The notes beneath the pieces are model-generated. The model searched no databases. It was not told the origin of the DNA and saw only the letters and a list, made by a program, of their open reading frames with translations. Of a DNA stretch of 64,000 bases, positions 1 through 7,647 are shown piece after piece; positions within the stretch are counted from its first letter, which is position 1; each line of letters opens with the position of its first letter. Made by a program: the position numbers and the translations under genes. Source of the stretch: an uncultured Prevotellaceae bacterium (GTDB lineage Bacteria; Bacteroidota; Bacteroidia; Bacteroidales; Bacteroidaceae); the NCBI GenBank assembly GCA_947176535.1, contig CAMWQU010000009.1:26538-90537 (forward strand), read 5' to 3'.

Positions 1-1
1 C

Positions 2-1390
2 TGCACGCAGTGTATGATTAACTACTTGCCTGCCGTGACTGCGGTTGGGCATGCTTCGGTGTACACGGGCACCGTGCCGGCTTTCCACGGCATTACAGGC
101 AACAGTTTCCGCATAGACGGCCGACGGACTACGGCCGTTTACGACGAACAGATGCAGACGGTGGGCAGCCGGACGGAAGCCGGCAAGCGTTCACCCCATC
201 TTCTGATGACGACCACCATCGGCGATGAGCTGCGTATGGCCACCAACTTTCGTTCCAAGGTCATCGGTGTGGCCCTGAAAGACCGTGCCGCCATTCTGCC
301 CGCCGGTCATTCCGCCAATGCGGCCTACTGGCTCGACGAGGCACCTGACAACAAGTTTATCACCAGCACGTACTACATGAAAGAGTTGCCGAAGTGGGTG
401 ACAGACTTCAACCGACGCAACCTGAGTCGGGAATACATGAAGCGCGACTGGCCTCAACAGATGATGTACGCCTCCGACACTTACGTGCAGAGCCATCCCC
501 GAGATGCGCGCATCGAGCATCGTGTGGGCGACGATATCCGTACCACCCCTTGGGGTGCTACGCTGACTTTGGACATGGCCCGTGCCGCCATCGCCGGCGA
601 AGAACTGGGCAAGGACGAATTTACCGATATGCTTTGTGTCAGCATCTCCTCCACCGATATGCTCGCGCATCGCGTAGGCTGCAATTCGCCGCTCATCGAG
701 GATGCTTTTCTCTGGCTCGACCGTGATTTGGAATCCTTTTTCCGCTATCTTGACGAAACGGTAGGGGAGGGGCAGTGGATGGCTTTCCTGACTGCCGACC
801 ATGCCGGCAGCCACAACTTGCAGTTCCGCATGGACAACCGTCTGCCGGCTCAAGTGTGGGAATCCACCCAAGTCATCGAGGAAATCAACAAACTTATTGC
901 CCGGGAGACCGGCAAAGAGAGTAAGTTTGTCATGGGCATCAGTGACTTCAAACTGCTGCTCGCCGAACAACTTATCCGGCAGTCGGGACTGGAATGGAAC
1001 CGCGTGGCCGACCTTGTTGTCAGTTACCTGAAGACACTGCCCGAAATACAGTATGCCTTCGACATAAACCGTATGCCCGACTACCTTCCCGAACCCCTCC
1101 GCACCATGGCGCGAAACGGCTACTATCCGGGCCGGACGGGACAAATACAGTTGATACCCGTCGGTGGCGTGATGGAAGCCTACCACTATGGCAAAGAGCA
1201 GAACCTGAAAGGTGCCTGCCACATGCTTTGGGGCCCCGACGACACCCACATTCCCCTTGTGTTCCTCGGCGACGGCGTTCCGCAGGGCCAAACCAATCGC
1301 AGTGTGCATATCACCGACATTGCCGCCACGGTCTGTTCCCTGCTCGGTATACAGCAACCCGGTGCCTGCGTAGGGCAGCCCCTTTTCTGA
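2..1390 (+). CDS. PafA-type alkaline phosphatase (5' end outside window)
   Basis: Alkaline-phosphatase-superfamily phosphomonoesterase, probably exported and involved in scavenging phosphate. The frame is open to the left edge, so the signal peptide and first metal-binding Asp are missing; about 460 of the usual 540-560 residues are present. Visible hallmarks are the nucleophile region LPAVTAVGHASVYTG (Thr nucleophile), the PafA-style KDR pair in ALKDRAAILPAGH that replaces the classical phosphate-binding Arg, the metal ligands in STDMLAHRVG and TADHAGSH, and a final His in DDTHIPLVFLGDG. In the well-studied Chryseobacterium enzyme this Thr/Lys/Arg set marks broad phosphate monoesterases rather than diesterases. 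The next gene starts 9 bp after its stop, so they may be co-transcribed. Confidence 0.9.
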   Translation, partial: CTQCMINYLPAVTAVGHASVYTGTVPAFHGITGNSFRIDGRRTTAVYDEQMQTVGSRTEAGKRSPHLLMTTTIGDELRMATNFRSKVIGVALKDRAAILPAGHSANAAYWLDEAPDNKFITSTYYMKELPKWVTDFNRRNLSREYMKRDWPQQMMYASDTYVQSHPRDARIEHRVGDDIRTTPWGATLTLDMARAAIAGEELGKDEFTDMLCVSISSTDMLAHRVGCNSPLIEDAFLWLDRDLESFFRYLDETVGEGQWMAFLTADHAGSHNLQFRMDNRLPAQVWESTQVIEEINKLIARETGKESKFVMGISDFKLLLAEQLIRQSGLEWNRVADLVVSYLKTLPEIQYAFDINRMPDYLPEPLRTMARNGYYPGRTGQIQLIPVGGVMEAYHYGKEQNLKGACHMLWGPDDTHIPLVFLGDGVPQGQTNRSVHITDIAATVCSLLGIQQPGACVGQPLF

Positions 1391-1398
1391 ACGCAATT

Positions 1399-3381
1399 AT
1401 GACGTGGCGCGTAAAACTACTGATGGCCTGCATCCTCGCGATGCACGGCCATTTTTTTTATGCCCAAAACGCCTACACGTGGCAGGACTTTGTGGAAGAC
1501 GTGACCGACGAGTCGTATGCCGAGGAGCAGGGATGGACGGAAACGATGGAGGAACTGGCCCTGCAGGCCGACCGGCCCATGGACATCAATACGGCCACCC
1601 GCGAGCAACTGGGGCAGTTGCCTTTCCTCAGTGAGGAGCAAATCAGGGACATACATACGTACATCCTGCTGCATCGCGGAATGCGCACGCTGAGCGAACT
1701 TATGGCCATTCCATCGATAGATTTCCGCACCCGGCGTTATCTTTCGCTCTTTCTCAGAGCCGACCCGGCCGTTTTTGAACGGAAAGACACCCTGACACTG
1801 AGGTCGCTACTGCGACATAGCCGCCACGAGTTTGCGAGCCGTATCGACATCCCCCTCTACTACCGTCTGGGCTATTCCTACCCCCCCCATTCGGGCGGTT
1901 ACGCCGGTTCTCCTCTCTACCACAACGTTCGCTATCACCTTTCGGCCCGGAATCACGTTGAGGCGGGCCTCTCGGCCGAGAAAGACCCCGGCGAACCGTT
2001 TCGCGGCAACCGGGGCTGGGACAGTTACGGAGGCTACCTGATGCTGCGGAACATCCGCCGCCTGCGTTCCGTAGTCTTTGGCGACTACAAGATGGGATTC
2101 GGCGAAGGACTGGTGGTGAACAGCGGTTTCCCGACCGGGAAGTCCGGACTTATGAACCGCCCCGCGCAGGGCATACGCGCCAAACGGGGAACGGACGAGA
2201 CCGACTACTTCCGCGGTGCCGCAACGGTGGTCAGGGTGGGAAATGTAGACCTTACGGCGTGGGTGTCGCATCGCCGGCTCGATGCCACGCTCAACGCAGA
2301 CGGCACTGCGCGGACGATTCTCCGCTCGGGCCTGCACCGCACGGAAACCGAACTATCGAAAAAAAGGAACCTCGGCAGTACCCTGACGGGCGGAAACGTG
2401 CAGTGGCAGCATCAGGGCCTGCATCTGGGCGTCACCGGCTATTTTCAGCGGTTTCATCGGGCACTTTCTCCGGGCGACGCCCTGTATCGGAAGATTTACC
2501 CCGCCGGCAGGAACTTCGGTGCGGCAAGCCTCAGCTACGGTTACGCCCGTCCGTGGTTTTCCGTGACCGGCGAGACGGCATACAGCACGGAGAAGGGCGG
2601 TTGGGCCACGCTGAACCGCGCTACGTGGAAGATTTCGCCCGACTACACGCTGACGGGTTCGCACCGTTTCTATTCCTACAAGTATTATTCCTTCTACGCT
2701 TCGGCCCTGTCGGAAAACAGCAACGTACAGAACGAGAGCGGGGCGATGTTGCGCATGGACGCGACACCCGTCGAACGGCTGACGGTGATGCTCTACATCG
2801 ACTTTTTCTACAATCCGTGGCCGCGCTACAACCTCGACCATAGCAGCAGCGGACAGGAACTTCTTGCCCGCGCCGACTACCAACTGAACCGTCGGAACAG
2901 CCTCATGCTGCGCTATCAGTTGAAACGGAAAGAGCAGGGCGACGGACTGCAACCGCACCACCGCCTGCGCCTGCAGTACACCCGCCGGCAGGGGCAACAC
3001 TGGCAGATGCAGTCCCTACTGAACCTCCACCGGACGGCCGGCAGTTCTCTGGGCTGGGCTTTGTCGCAGCGCGTCCGCATGAAGCATGACCGTCTCTCGT
3101 TGTCCTCCATCCTCACCTATTTCCACACTCCCGACTACCGGACACGTATTTTCATCTACGAACCCCTGCTCAGCGGCATGTACCGCTACCCCTCGTTCTA
3201 CGGCCACGGTCTGCGACTGTCCGCCGCCGTGCATTATGAGCTGTGGGAACGCCGCCTCCGCATCGAGTTGCTCTACGGGCTATTGCGCTACACCGACCGC
3301 AGTGTGCAGGGGACGGGCATGCAGGAAATACGCAGCCCTTGGAAGCAGGACATCAGCCTTCAGTTGAGGCTGCGGATATAG
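1399..3381 (+). CDS. Exported helix-hairpin-helix protein with beta-barrel-like C-terminus
   Basis: A 660-residue protein with a Sec signal peptide (MTWRVKLLMACILAMHGHFF, cleavage near YAQ). Residues about 50-115 hold two helix-hairpin-helix units (DINTATREQLGQLPFLSEEQI, then TLSELMAIPSIDFRTRRYL) like those of ComEA DNA-binding proteins. The remaining ~500 residues are rich in alternating aromatic/polar strands, as in outer-membrane barrels, and end in a hydrophobic-alternating LQLRLRI. Bacteroidota encode many such HhH/OMP proteins; their function is not established, and DNA uptake or binding at the cell surface is only an inference. The open frame extends upstream inside the phosphatase gene, but the ATG at 1399 is chosen because it begins the signal peptide and lies just after the upstream stop. 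Confidence 0.8.
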   Translation: MTWRVKLLMACILAMHGHFFYAQNAYTWQDFVEDVTDESYAEEQGWTETMEELALQADRPMDINTATREQLGQLPFLSEEQIRDIHTYILLHRGMRTLSELMAIPSIDFRTRRYLSLFLRADPAVFERKDTLTLRSLLRHSRHEFASRIDIPLYYRLGYSYPPHSGGYAGSPLYHNVRYHLSARNHVEAGLSAEKDPGEPFRGNRGWDSYGGYLMLRNIRRLRSVVFGDYKMGFGEGLVVNSGFPTGKSGLMNRPAQGIRAKRGTDETDYFRGAATVVRVGNVDLTAWVSHRRLDATLNADGTARTILRSGLHRTETELSKKRNLGSTLTGGNVQWQHQGLHLGVTGYFQRFHRALSPGDALYRKIYPAGRNFGAASLSYGYARPWFSVTGETAYSTEKGGWATLNRATWKISPDYTLTGSHRFYSYKYYSFYASALSENSNVQNESGAMLRMDATPVERLTVMLYIDFFYNPWPRYNLDHSSSGQELLARADYQLNRRNSLMLRYQLKRKEQGDGLQPHHRLRLQYTRRQGQHWQMQSLLNLHRTAGSSLGWALSQRVRMKHDRLSLSSILTYFHTPDYRTRIFIYEPLLSGMYRYPSFYGHGLRLSAAVHYELWERRLRIELLYGLLRYTDRSVQGTGMQEIRSPWKQDISLQLRLRI

Positions 3382-3490
3382 CCGCTCCGGGCGACCTCAC
3401 GGACAACTCCCCCGTTGTCTCTTCCTGCTCATCGGCCTTTGACCATGCAAAGTTACAACACGCCCCCGCTGCGCTACGCACGAAAAGTTC

Positions 3491-3557
3491 TTAACGTCCC
3501 GCAATGTCCCCTAACGTCCCGCAATGTCCCCTAATGTCCCGTAACGTCCCCTAACGC
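3491..3557. repeat. Decamer tandem repeat (period 10 bp)
   Basis: Six consecutive 10-bp units of the form N-Y/C-AA-Y-GTCCC (for example ttaacgtccc, gcaatgtccc, ctaacgtccc), plus a partial seventh. The period equals one helical turn. It lies in the 378-bp gap between two convergent genes and is followed by the 22-bp array. No function is known to me. Confidence 0.85.
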
Positions 3558-3625
3558 TCGGGCGGCCGGTGATGGAATCCTCCTACCTATGAATAGGTAA
3601 TGCGCATGCGCCCGCCCCCGCACAC

Positions 3626-3735
3626 GTGTATAGGACGACCCGGCCTCGTCCATAGCAGGATTGGCCTCCGTCCCGCCCGGGACGAGGCGCAGTCCATAGC
3701 GGGACAAGGCTGGGTCGTCCCCGGCCCTGTCGCCC
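3626..3735. repeat. 22-bp repeat array, copy A
   Basis: Units begin at 3626 (degenerate), 3648, 3670, 3692 and 3714, each exactly 22 bp apart. The best unit starts GTCCATAGCGGGAC followed by about 8 variable G/C-rich bases. The unit core has a small dyad (GTCC/GGAC). This copy lies between convergent genes, unlike the four other arrays in the window (B 13883, C 21978, D 33865, E 40648), which lie upstream of promoters. Confidence 0.85.
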
Positions 3736-3759
3736 AAACGTACCTATATTCTTATGAAG

Positions 3760-5127
3760 TTAATCGTTTTTCGTGATGCGCTTCACAAAATCCGTGATAA
3801 TATCGAGCACTTCCGGAGAGAGGGTCTCGCGAATATCATTATATTCCGCTATCTCGCCGGTGGTGGCCTGCTGCATGAGGTGGTTGAGGCCGGGCAAAAG
3901 TCTGACCTCCGCCTGCGGAACGAGTTTCCGTATCATGGTCGTATTGGCCACTCCGTCCACCTGCGTGTCCCTGTCCCCGTTGAGGGCGAGCAGGGGGCAC
4001 TTTATATCTTTCAGGTACGCCGGAGGATTGAGGGCAAAGAAACCGTCGAACCACGGGGTGCGCATCTTTTGGGTCGTTTTCAGCGAGGAGACAATCTGCG
4101 GACTCACTTTCAGACCGGCAGCGGAGGCCATGGAATCAATGTCGATGGGCCGGCACACCCCGATGCGGCTTTGTTCGGCCACCGCGTCGGACACAATTTC
4201 TATGAGCCTGAGGCTCGTCTCCTTCTCCTCCCCGGTTACTCCGGCAAGGTCGAGCGCGTGGCTGTTCTGCCTCATCATGGTCTCCTTGCCGGTGACGGCC
4301 ATTCCCGCCAGCGATAGGATGAAGTCCGTGCACCCCTCGGCACCCAGCATGAAGGCGATGGTGCCTCCCTCCGAGTGGCCGAGAACTCCCACTTTCCCCA
4401 CGGCCCCGATAGAGCGGAGGAACGCGATTCCGCTGCGTGCGTCATCCCTGAACGTAGCGGTGGTGGCGCTCGGAAAGTCGCCGGTGGACTTGCCCACTCC
4501 GCGGTCGTCGTATCGGAGCGAACCGATGCCGTTGCGGGCAAGGTGGTCGGCAAGGACGGCAAAGGGGTGGTGGTCGAAAATCTCCTCGTCGCGGTTCTGC
4601 GGGCCGCTTCCCGACACCATCAGCACGACAGGGATTTTCGTGCTCATCAGCCGATAGGGCATGGTCAGCGTGGCACTCATGACGGCACCGTCCGGGGCCG
4701 TGAACGTCGTGTCCGTGACAGCGTAGGGGAACGGCGGTCGGGGTGTCTGCGGCCGGCGCACTTCTATCGGAATCTCCGGCGTAAGGTGCAAGGGGAATGC
4801 GTGGCCGCGCTGCCTGAATGTCCCCTCAATGGCGTCCGCCAGAATCCGGCCCTCGTAGGTCGCTCCCACCGCGTCGCACCGCAGGGAGACGGAGTCGGAG
4901 GTGCAGAAGAGTATCGTGGTCGGAATCCCTTTTGCTCCCTGCATCGGCGAATCGAGGGTACACCGGGTAGTCCCGTCGTCGCTCTCTGTGAAGTTGAACA
5001 CGATGGCCAGTCCGGTCTGCCCGACCCTGAGTTCGCCGCGCCATGAGCCGGTCAGTGCCGAAGTCCGCGCGGGCCACAAGAGGGCGCAGACCAAGAATGT
5101 CGATAGGATGCTGAACCTTTGTTTCAT
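3760..5127 (-). CDS. Exported alpha/beta hydrolase
   Basis: A 455-residue serine hydrolase with a Sec signal peptide (LVCALLWPARTSA). An N-terminal beta-rich region (residues ~25-125) precedes the alpha/beta-hydrolase domain. The catalytic Ser sits in GHSEGG, the acid is probably the Asp in LNGDRDTQVD and the His is in GLNHLMQ. The RYDDRGVGKS segment is typical of the S9-like esterase/peptidase group often annotated as alpha/beta hydrolases of unknown substrate. A role as periplasmic esterase is inferred; the true substrate cannot be read from sequence. It converges on the HhH gene across a repeat-filled gap. Confidence 0.85.
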   Translation of the reverse strand: MKQRFSILSTFLVCALLWPARTSALTGSWRGELRVGQTGLAIVFNFTESDDGTTRCTLDSPMQGAKGIPTTILFCTSDSVSLRCDAVGATYEGRILADAIEGTFRQRGHAFPLHLTPEIPIEVRRPQTPRPPFPYAVTDTTFTAPDGAVMSATLTMPYRLMSTKIPVVLMVSGSGPQNRDEEIFDHHPFAVLADHLARNGIGSLRYDDRGVGKSTGDFPSATTATFRDDARSGIAFLRSIGAVGKVGVLGHSEGGTIAFMLGAEGCTDFILSLAGMAVTGKETMMRQNSHALDLAGVTGEEKETSLRLIEIVSDAVAEQSRIGVCRPIDIDSMASAAGLKVSPQIVSSLKTTQKMRTPWFDGFFALNPPAYLKDIKCPLLALNGDRDTQVDGVANTTMIRKLVPQAEVRLLPGLNHLMQQATTGEIAEYNDIRETLSPEVLDIITDFVKRITKND

Positions 5128-5174
5128 ATATTCATGCGTTTACGCCGGGAAAATACCCGGTATGCTGTACATCG

Positions 5175-5182
5175 CAAAGTTA
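5175..5182 (-). promoter_or_regulatory. Putative -7 box for the alpha/beta hydrolase
   Basis: Minus-strand TAACTTTG matches the Bacteroidota TAnnTTTG -7 element and lies about 47 bp upstream of the hydrolase start. No convincing TTTG -33 element is found at the usual spacing. Confidence 0.45.
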
Positions 5183-5242
5183 CAAAAAGTCTGAAACATG
5201 GCCCGGCCTTTCGGCAACGAAGTGCGGATATTTCCCAATAAA

Positions 5243-5274
5243 TTTGTGTTTTCACGCGCTTTGCACTATCTTTG
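5243..5274 (+). promoter_or_regulatory. Bacteroidota promoter of the radical SAM gene
   Basis: TTTG (5243-5246), a 20-bp spacer and TATCTTTG (5267-5274) make a full consensus promoter. The start codon lies only 10 bp after the -7 box, so the transcript leader would be nearly absent. Confidence 0.75.
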
Positions 5275-5284
5275 CCCCTCAGTT

Positions 5285-6049
5285 ATGGCCACTATCATCT
5301 ATCCGTCCCCCATTTTCGGCCCCGTCCGCAGCCGCCGGCTGGGCATTTCGTTGGGCATCAATCTTTTGCCGAACGACGGCAAATGGTGCTCGTTCGACTG
5401 TATCTATTGCGAGTGCGGCCTCAACGGCGAACGCCGCCCCAAGGCTCCCTTGCCCACGCGCGACGAGGTGGCTGCGGCACTGGAAAGTCAGTTGCAGCAT
5501 ATGAAAGACGAGGGGCAGCATCCCGACGTACTCACCTTTGCCGGTAACGGAGAGCCGACGCTGCACCCCGATTTTCCGGCCATAGTGGACGATACCGTCC
5601 GCCTGCGCGACCGCTTTTGTCCCGAAGCGCGGATTTCGGTACTGAGCAATTCCACGCAGATTCACCGGCCCGAAATCCGAGCAGCTCTGCTGCGGACGGA
5701 TAACCCCATCATGAAATTAGACACCGTGGATGCGAATTACATACGGAAGGTAGACCGCCCCCAGGGACGCTATGACGTGGACTGCATCATCCGGCATCTG
5801 ACGGAAATGTCGCCCGGCGTCATCATACAGACGATGTTTATGGCCGGGGAGGGCGTAGACAACACGGACGACAGTTATGTCCTTCCGTGGATAGAGGCAC
5901 TGAAAAGCATACGTCCCCGTCAGGTGATGATTTACACCGTCGAGCGGGAGACGCCCGTTCCGGGATTGGAGAAGGCGGCACCCGAAATTCTCGATGGAAT
6001 CGCGGAAAAAGTGCGGCAGGCGGGCTTTGATTGCTCCGTGTCGTATTAG
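5285..6049 (+). CDS. Radical SAM protein (COG0731-like)
   Basis: A 254-residue radical SAM enzyme. The [4Fe-4S]/SAM motif CSFDCIYC places Cys35, Cys39 and Cys42 in a CxxxCxxC arrangement, followed by the GNGEPTLHPDF strand typical of the family. The fold continues through KLDTVD and IQTMFMAG strands. It belongs to a small, widely distributed radical SAM family related to wyosine-synthase-like proteins; the reaction is unknown to me. The reading frame is open further upstream (to 5198), but a consensus promoter lies inside that extension, so the ATG at 5285 is chosen. The potassium transporter gene follows after 29 bp and is probably co-transcribed. Confidence 0.85.
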   Translation: MATIIYPSPIFGPVRSRRLGISLGINLLPNDGKWCSFDCIYCECGLNGERRPKAPLPTRDEVAAALESQLQHMKDEGQHPDVLTFAGNGEPTLHPDFPAIVDDTVRLRDRFCPEARISVLSNSTQIHRPEIRAALLRTDNPIMKLDTVDANYIRKVDRPQGRYDVDCIIRHLTEMSPGVIIQTMFMAGEGVDNTDDSYVLPWIEALKSIRPRQVMIYTVERETPVPGLEKAAPEILDGIAEKVRQAGFDCSVSY

Positions 6050-6078
6050 TTTCCCTTTCCCCATACGAAAAGAAAAGC

Positions 6079-7566
6079 ATGAAGAAGAGCATATTCGGCC
6101 TGTTGCTGATGATGGAAGCCGTCTTTCTGGCGGTCACTACGCTGGTGGCTCTCTATTATCACTACACGCTGGGAGAGAGCGACTGGGAGGCTTTCGCCCT
6201 GACCACCGCTATCACCCTGCTTTCGGGCGCAACGCTCACCGTTTACGGCCGGGCCGGGTCGGATAGCAGGAAGCGGCAGCTTTCCCGCGGCGGTTCGTTC
6301 ATCATCGTAGGTATGACGTGGGTGGTGTTCTCCGCTTTCGGTATGCTTCCTTTCATCTTCTACGAGGGACTGCCCATCGACCCCGTAAGTGCTTACTTCG
6401 AGACCATGAACGGATTCACCACCACCGGTGCCACCGTGCTCTCCGACCTCGAAAGTCTGCCCCACGGCATACTCTTCTGGCGCAGTCTCATGCAGTGGTT
6501 GGGCGGCTTGGGTATCGTAGTGTTCTCCTTTGCCCTGCTTCCCGTGTCCGACATGAAGAATTCCACGATGTTTCAGGCCGAAACAACGGGTATCACTCTC
6601 AGCCGACTTACCCCGAAAATAGGTTCCACGGCCCGCCGTCTGCTGCTCATCTATCTGCTGCTGACGGCCGCTTGTGCCGTAGCCTTTTGGGCCGGCCCCA
6701 TGAACCTTTTCGATGCGCTGAATCATTCCATGACTGCTGTTTCCACCGGCGGATTCAGCACCCATACGGCAAGTATCGGTTACTTTCAGTCGGCTTACAT
6801 CGAGTATGTGACTGCCGCGTTTATGTTCATTTCGAGCATCAATTTTTACCTCCTCTACTACATCTCCATCCGTCGGTGGCAGGTCTGCGTCCGGAACGAG
6901 GAGTTGCAGTCCTATGTACTTATGTTTGTGGGCATGATGGCTTTCTTCTGTCTGATGTTCCGCTTCTACTCCTCTGTCTCCTGTCCGGTGTCCATGCCGC
7001 AGACCGGTGAGGAAATCTTCCGCACGTCATTCTTTCATGTATCGAGCATCTTCACTTCCACTTCTTTCACGGCCCGGGACTTCGTCTGCGTGAATACCCC
7101 GTTCTGGTTTCCCACGTTGCTGATGATGATTATCGGCGGTTGCGCCGGCAGTACGTCGGGCGGTGTGAAGGTGGTGCGCGTGATTATCTACATGAAGAAT
7201 GTGCTGCGCGAGTTCCGCATCCATCTCCATCCGCGCGCCATCATCAGCATACGCATGAACGGACACGTCGTTTCCGACCAGCACGTGCGGCGCGTCATGT
7301 CGTATCTCGTTGTCTATGTGTTGCTGTTGGTGGTGGGAAGTGCCATTTTCAGCATGTTGTTGGGGTACGGTCTCGAAGCGTCCGTTGCGCTCTGCATCGC
7401 CAGTTTCAGTAACGTTGGGTCGTCTTTGGGCGAACTGGGACTGCCCGGAGACTATGCCTCGTTGCCTGCTTTCGGTAAGATATTCCTGAGTCTGCTTATG
7501 CTTATCGGACGTTTGGAAATCTTCACCGTCCTCTTCCTCTTCATGCCCAAATCGTGGAGGCTGTAA
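6079..7566 (+). CDS. trkH: TrkH-type potassium uptake channel subunit
   Basis: A 495-residue membrane protein of the TrkH/KtrB family, with four membrane-pore-membrane repeats. Pore loops are readable: TTTGATV (Gly117), STGGFST (Gly224-225), TSTSFTA (Ser329) and NVGSSLG (Gly447). The third loop carries Ser where TrkH proteins normally have the filter Gly, which may affect K+ selectivity. A CAGSTSGGVKVVR segment follows loop 3, as expected. No trkA-like NAD-binding regulator lies next to it. The start at ATG 6079 has an AG-rich ribosome-binding region (AAAAGAAAAG) and gives the normal N-terminal helix. A strong bidirectional terminator follows the stop. Confidence 0.92.
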   Translation: MKKSIFGLLLMMEAVFLAVTTLVALYYHYTLGESDWEAFALTTAITLLSGATLTVYGRAGSDSRKRQLSRGGSFIIVGMTWVVFSAFGMLPFIFYEGLPIDPVSAYFETMNGFTTTGATVLSDLESLPHGILFWRSLMQWLGGLGIVVFSFALLPVSDMKNSTMFQAETTGITLSRLTPKIGSTARRLLLIYLLLTAACAVAFWAGPMNLFDALNHSMTAVSTGGFSTHTASIGYFQSAYIEYVTAAFMFISSINFYLLYYISIRRWQVCVRNEELQSYVLMFVGMMAFFCLMFRFYSSVSCPVSMPQTGEEIFRTSFFHVSSIFTSTSFTARDFVCVNTPFWFPTLLMMIIGGCAGSTSGGVKVVRVIIYMKNVLREFRIHLHPRAIISIRMNGHVVSDQHVRRVMSYLVVYVLLLVVGSAIFSMLLGYGLEASVALCIASFSNVGSSLGELGLPGDYASLPAFGKIFLSLLMLIGRLEIFTVLFLFMPKSWRL

Positions 7567-7571
7567 TAAAA

Positions 7572-7625
7572 AAACGGAATGCCCCCGGAAAGTCTCATAA
7601 CTGACTTTCCGGGGGCATTCCGTTT
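7572..7625. terminator. Bidirectional terminator between trkH and nadB
   Basis: A perfect 23-bp inverted repeat (arms 7572-7594 and 7603-7625, 8-nt loop) with A-rich and T-rich flanks lies between two convergent genes. It can terminate transcription in both directions. Confidence 0.95.
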
Positions 7626-7647
7626 GTGTTAGGGAGTAGGGTAGGCT

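Noticed and set aside
191..1396. Long minus-strand open frame opposite the phosphatase gene (401 codons)
   Set aside because: It is antisense to a clear PafA coding region and shows no known motif; GC-rich coding DNA often leaves the opposite strand open. The same holds for antisense frames at 10476-11993, 20104-21912, 32125-33870 and 35607-37217.
3448..3455. Minus-strand TAACTTTG as a promoter
   Set aside because: It would read back into the 3' end of the HhH gene, has no -33 partner, and the short motif is expected by chance.
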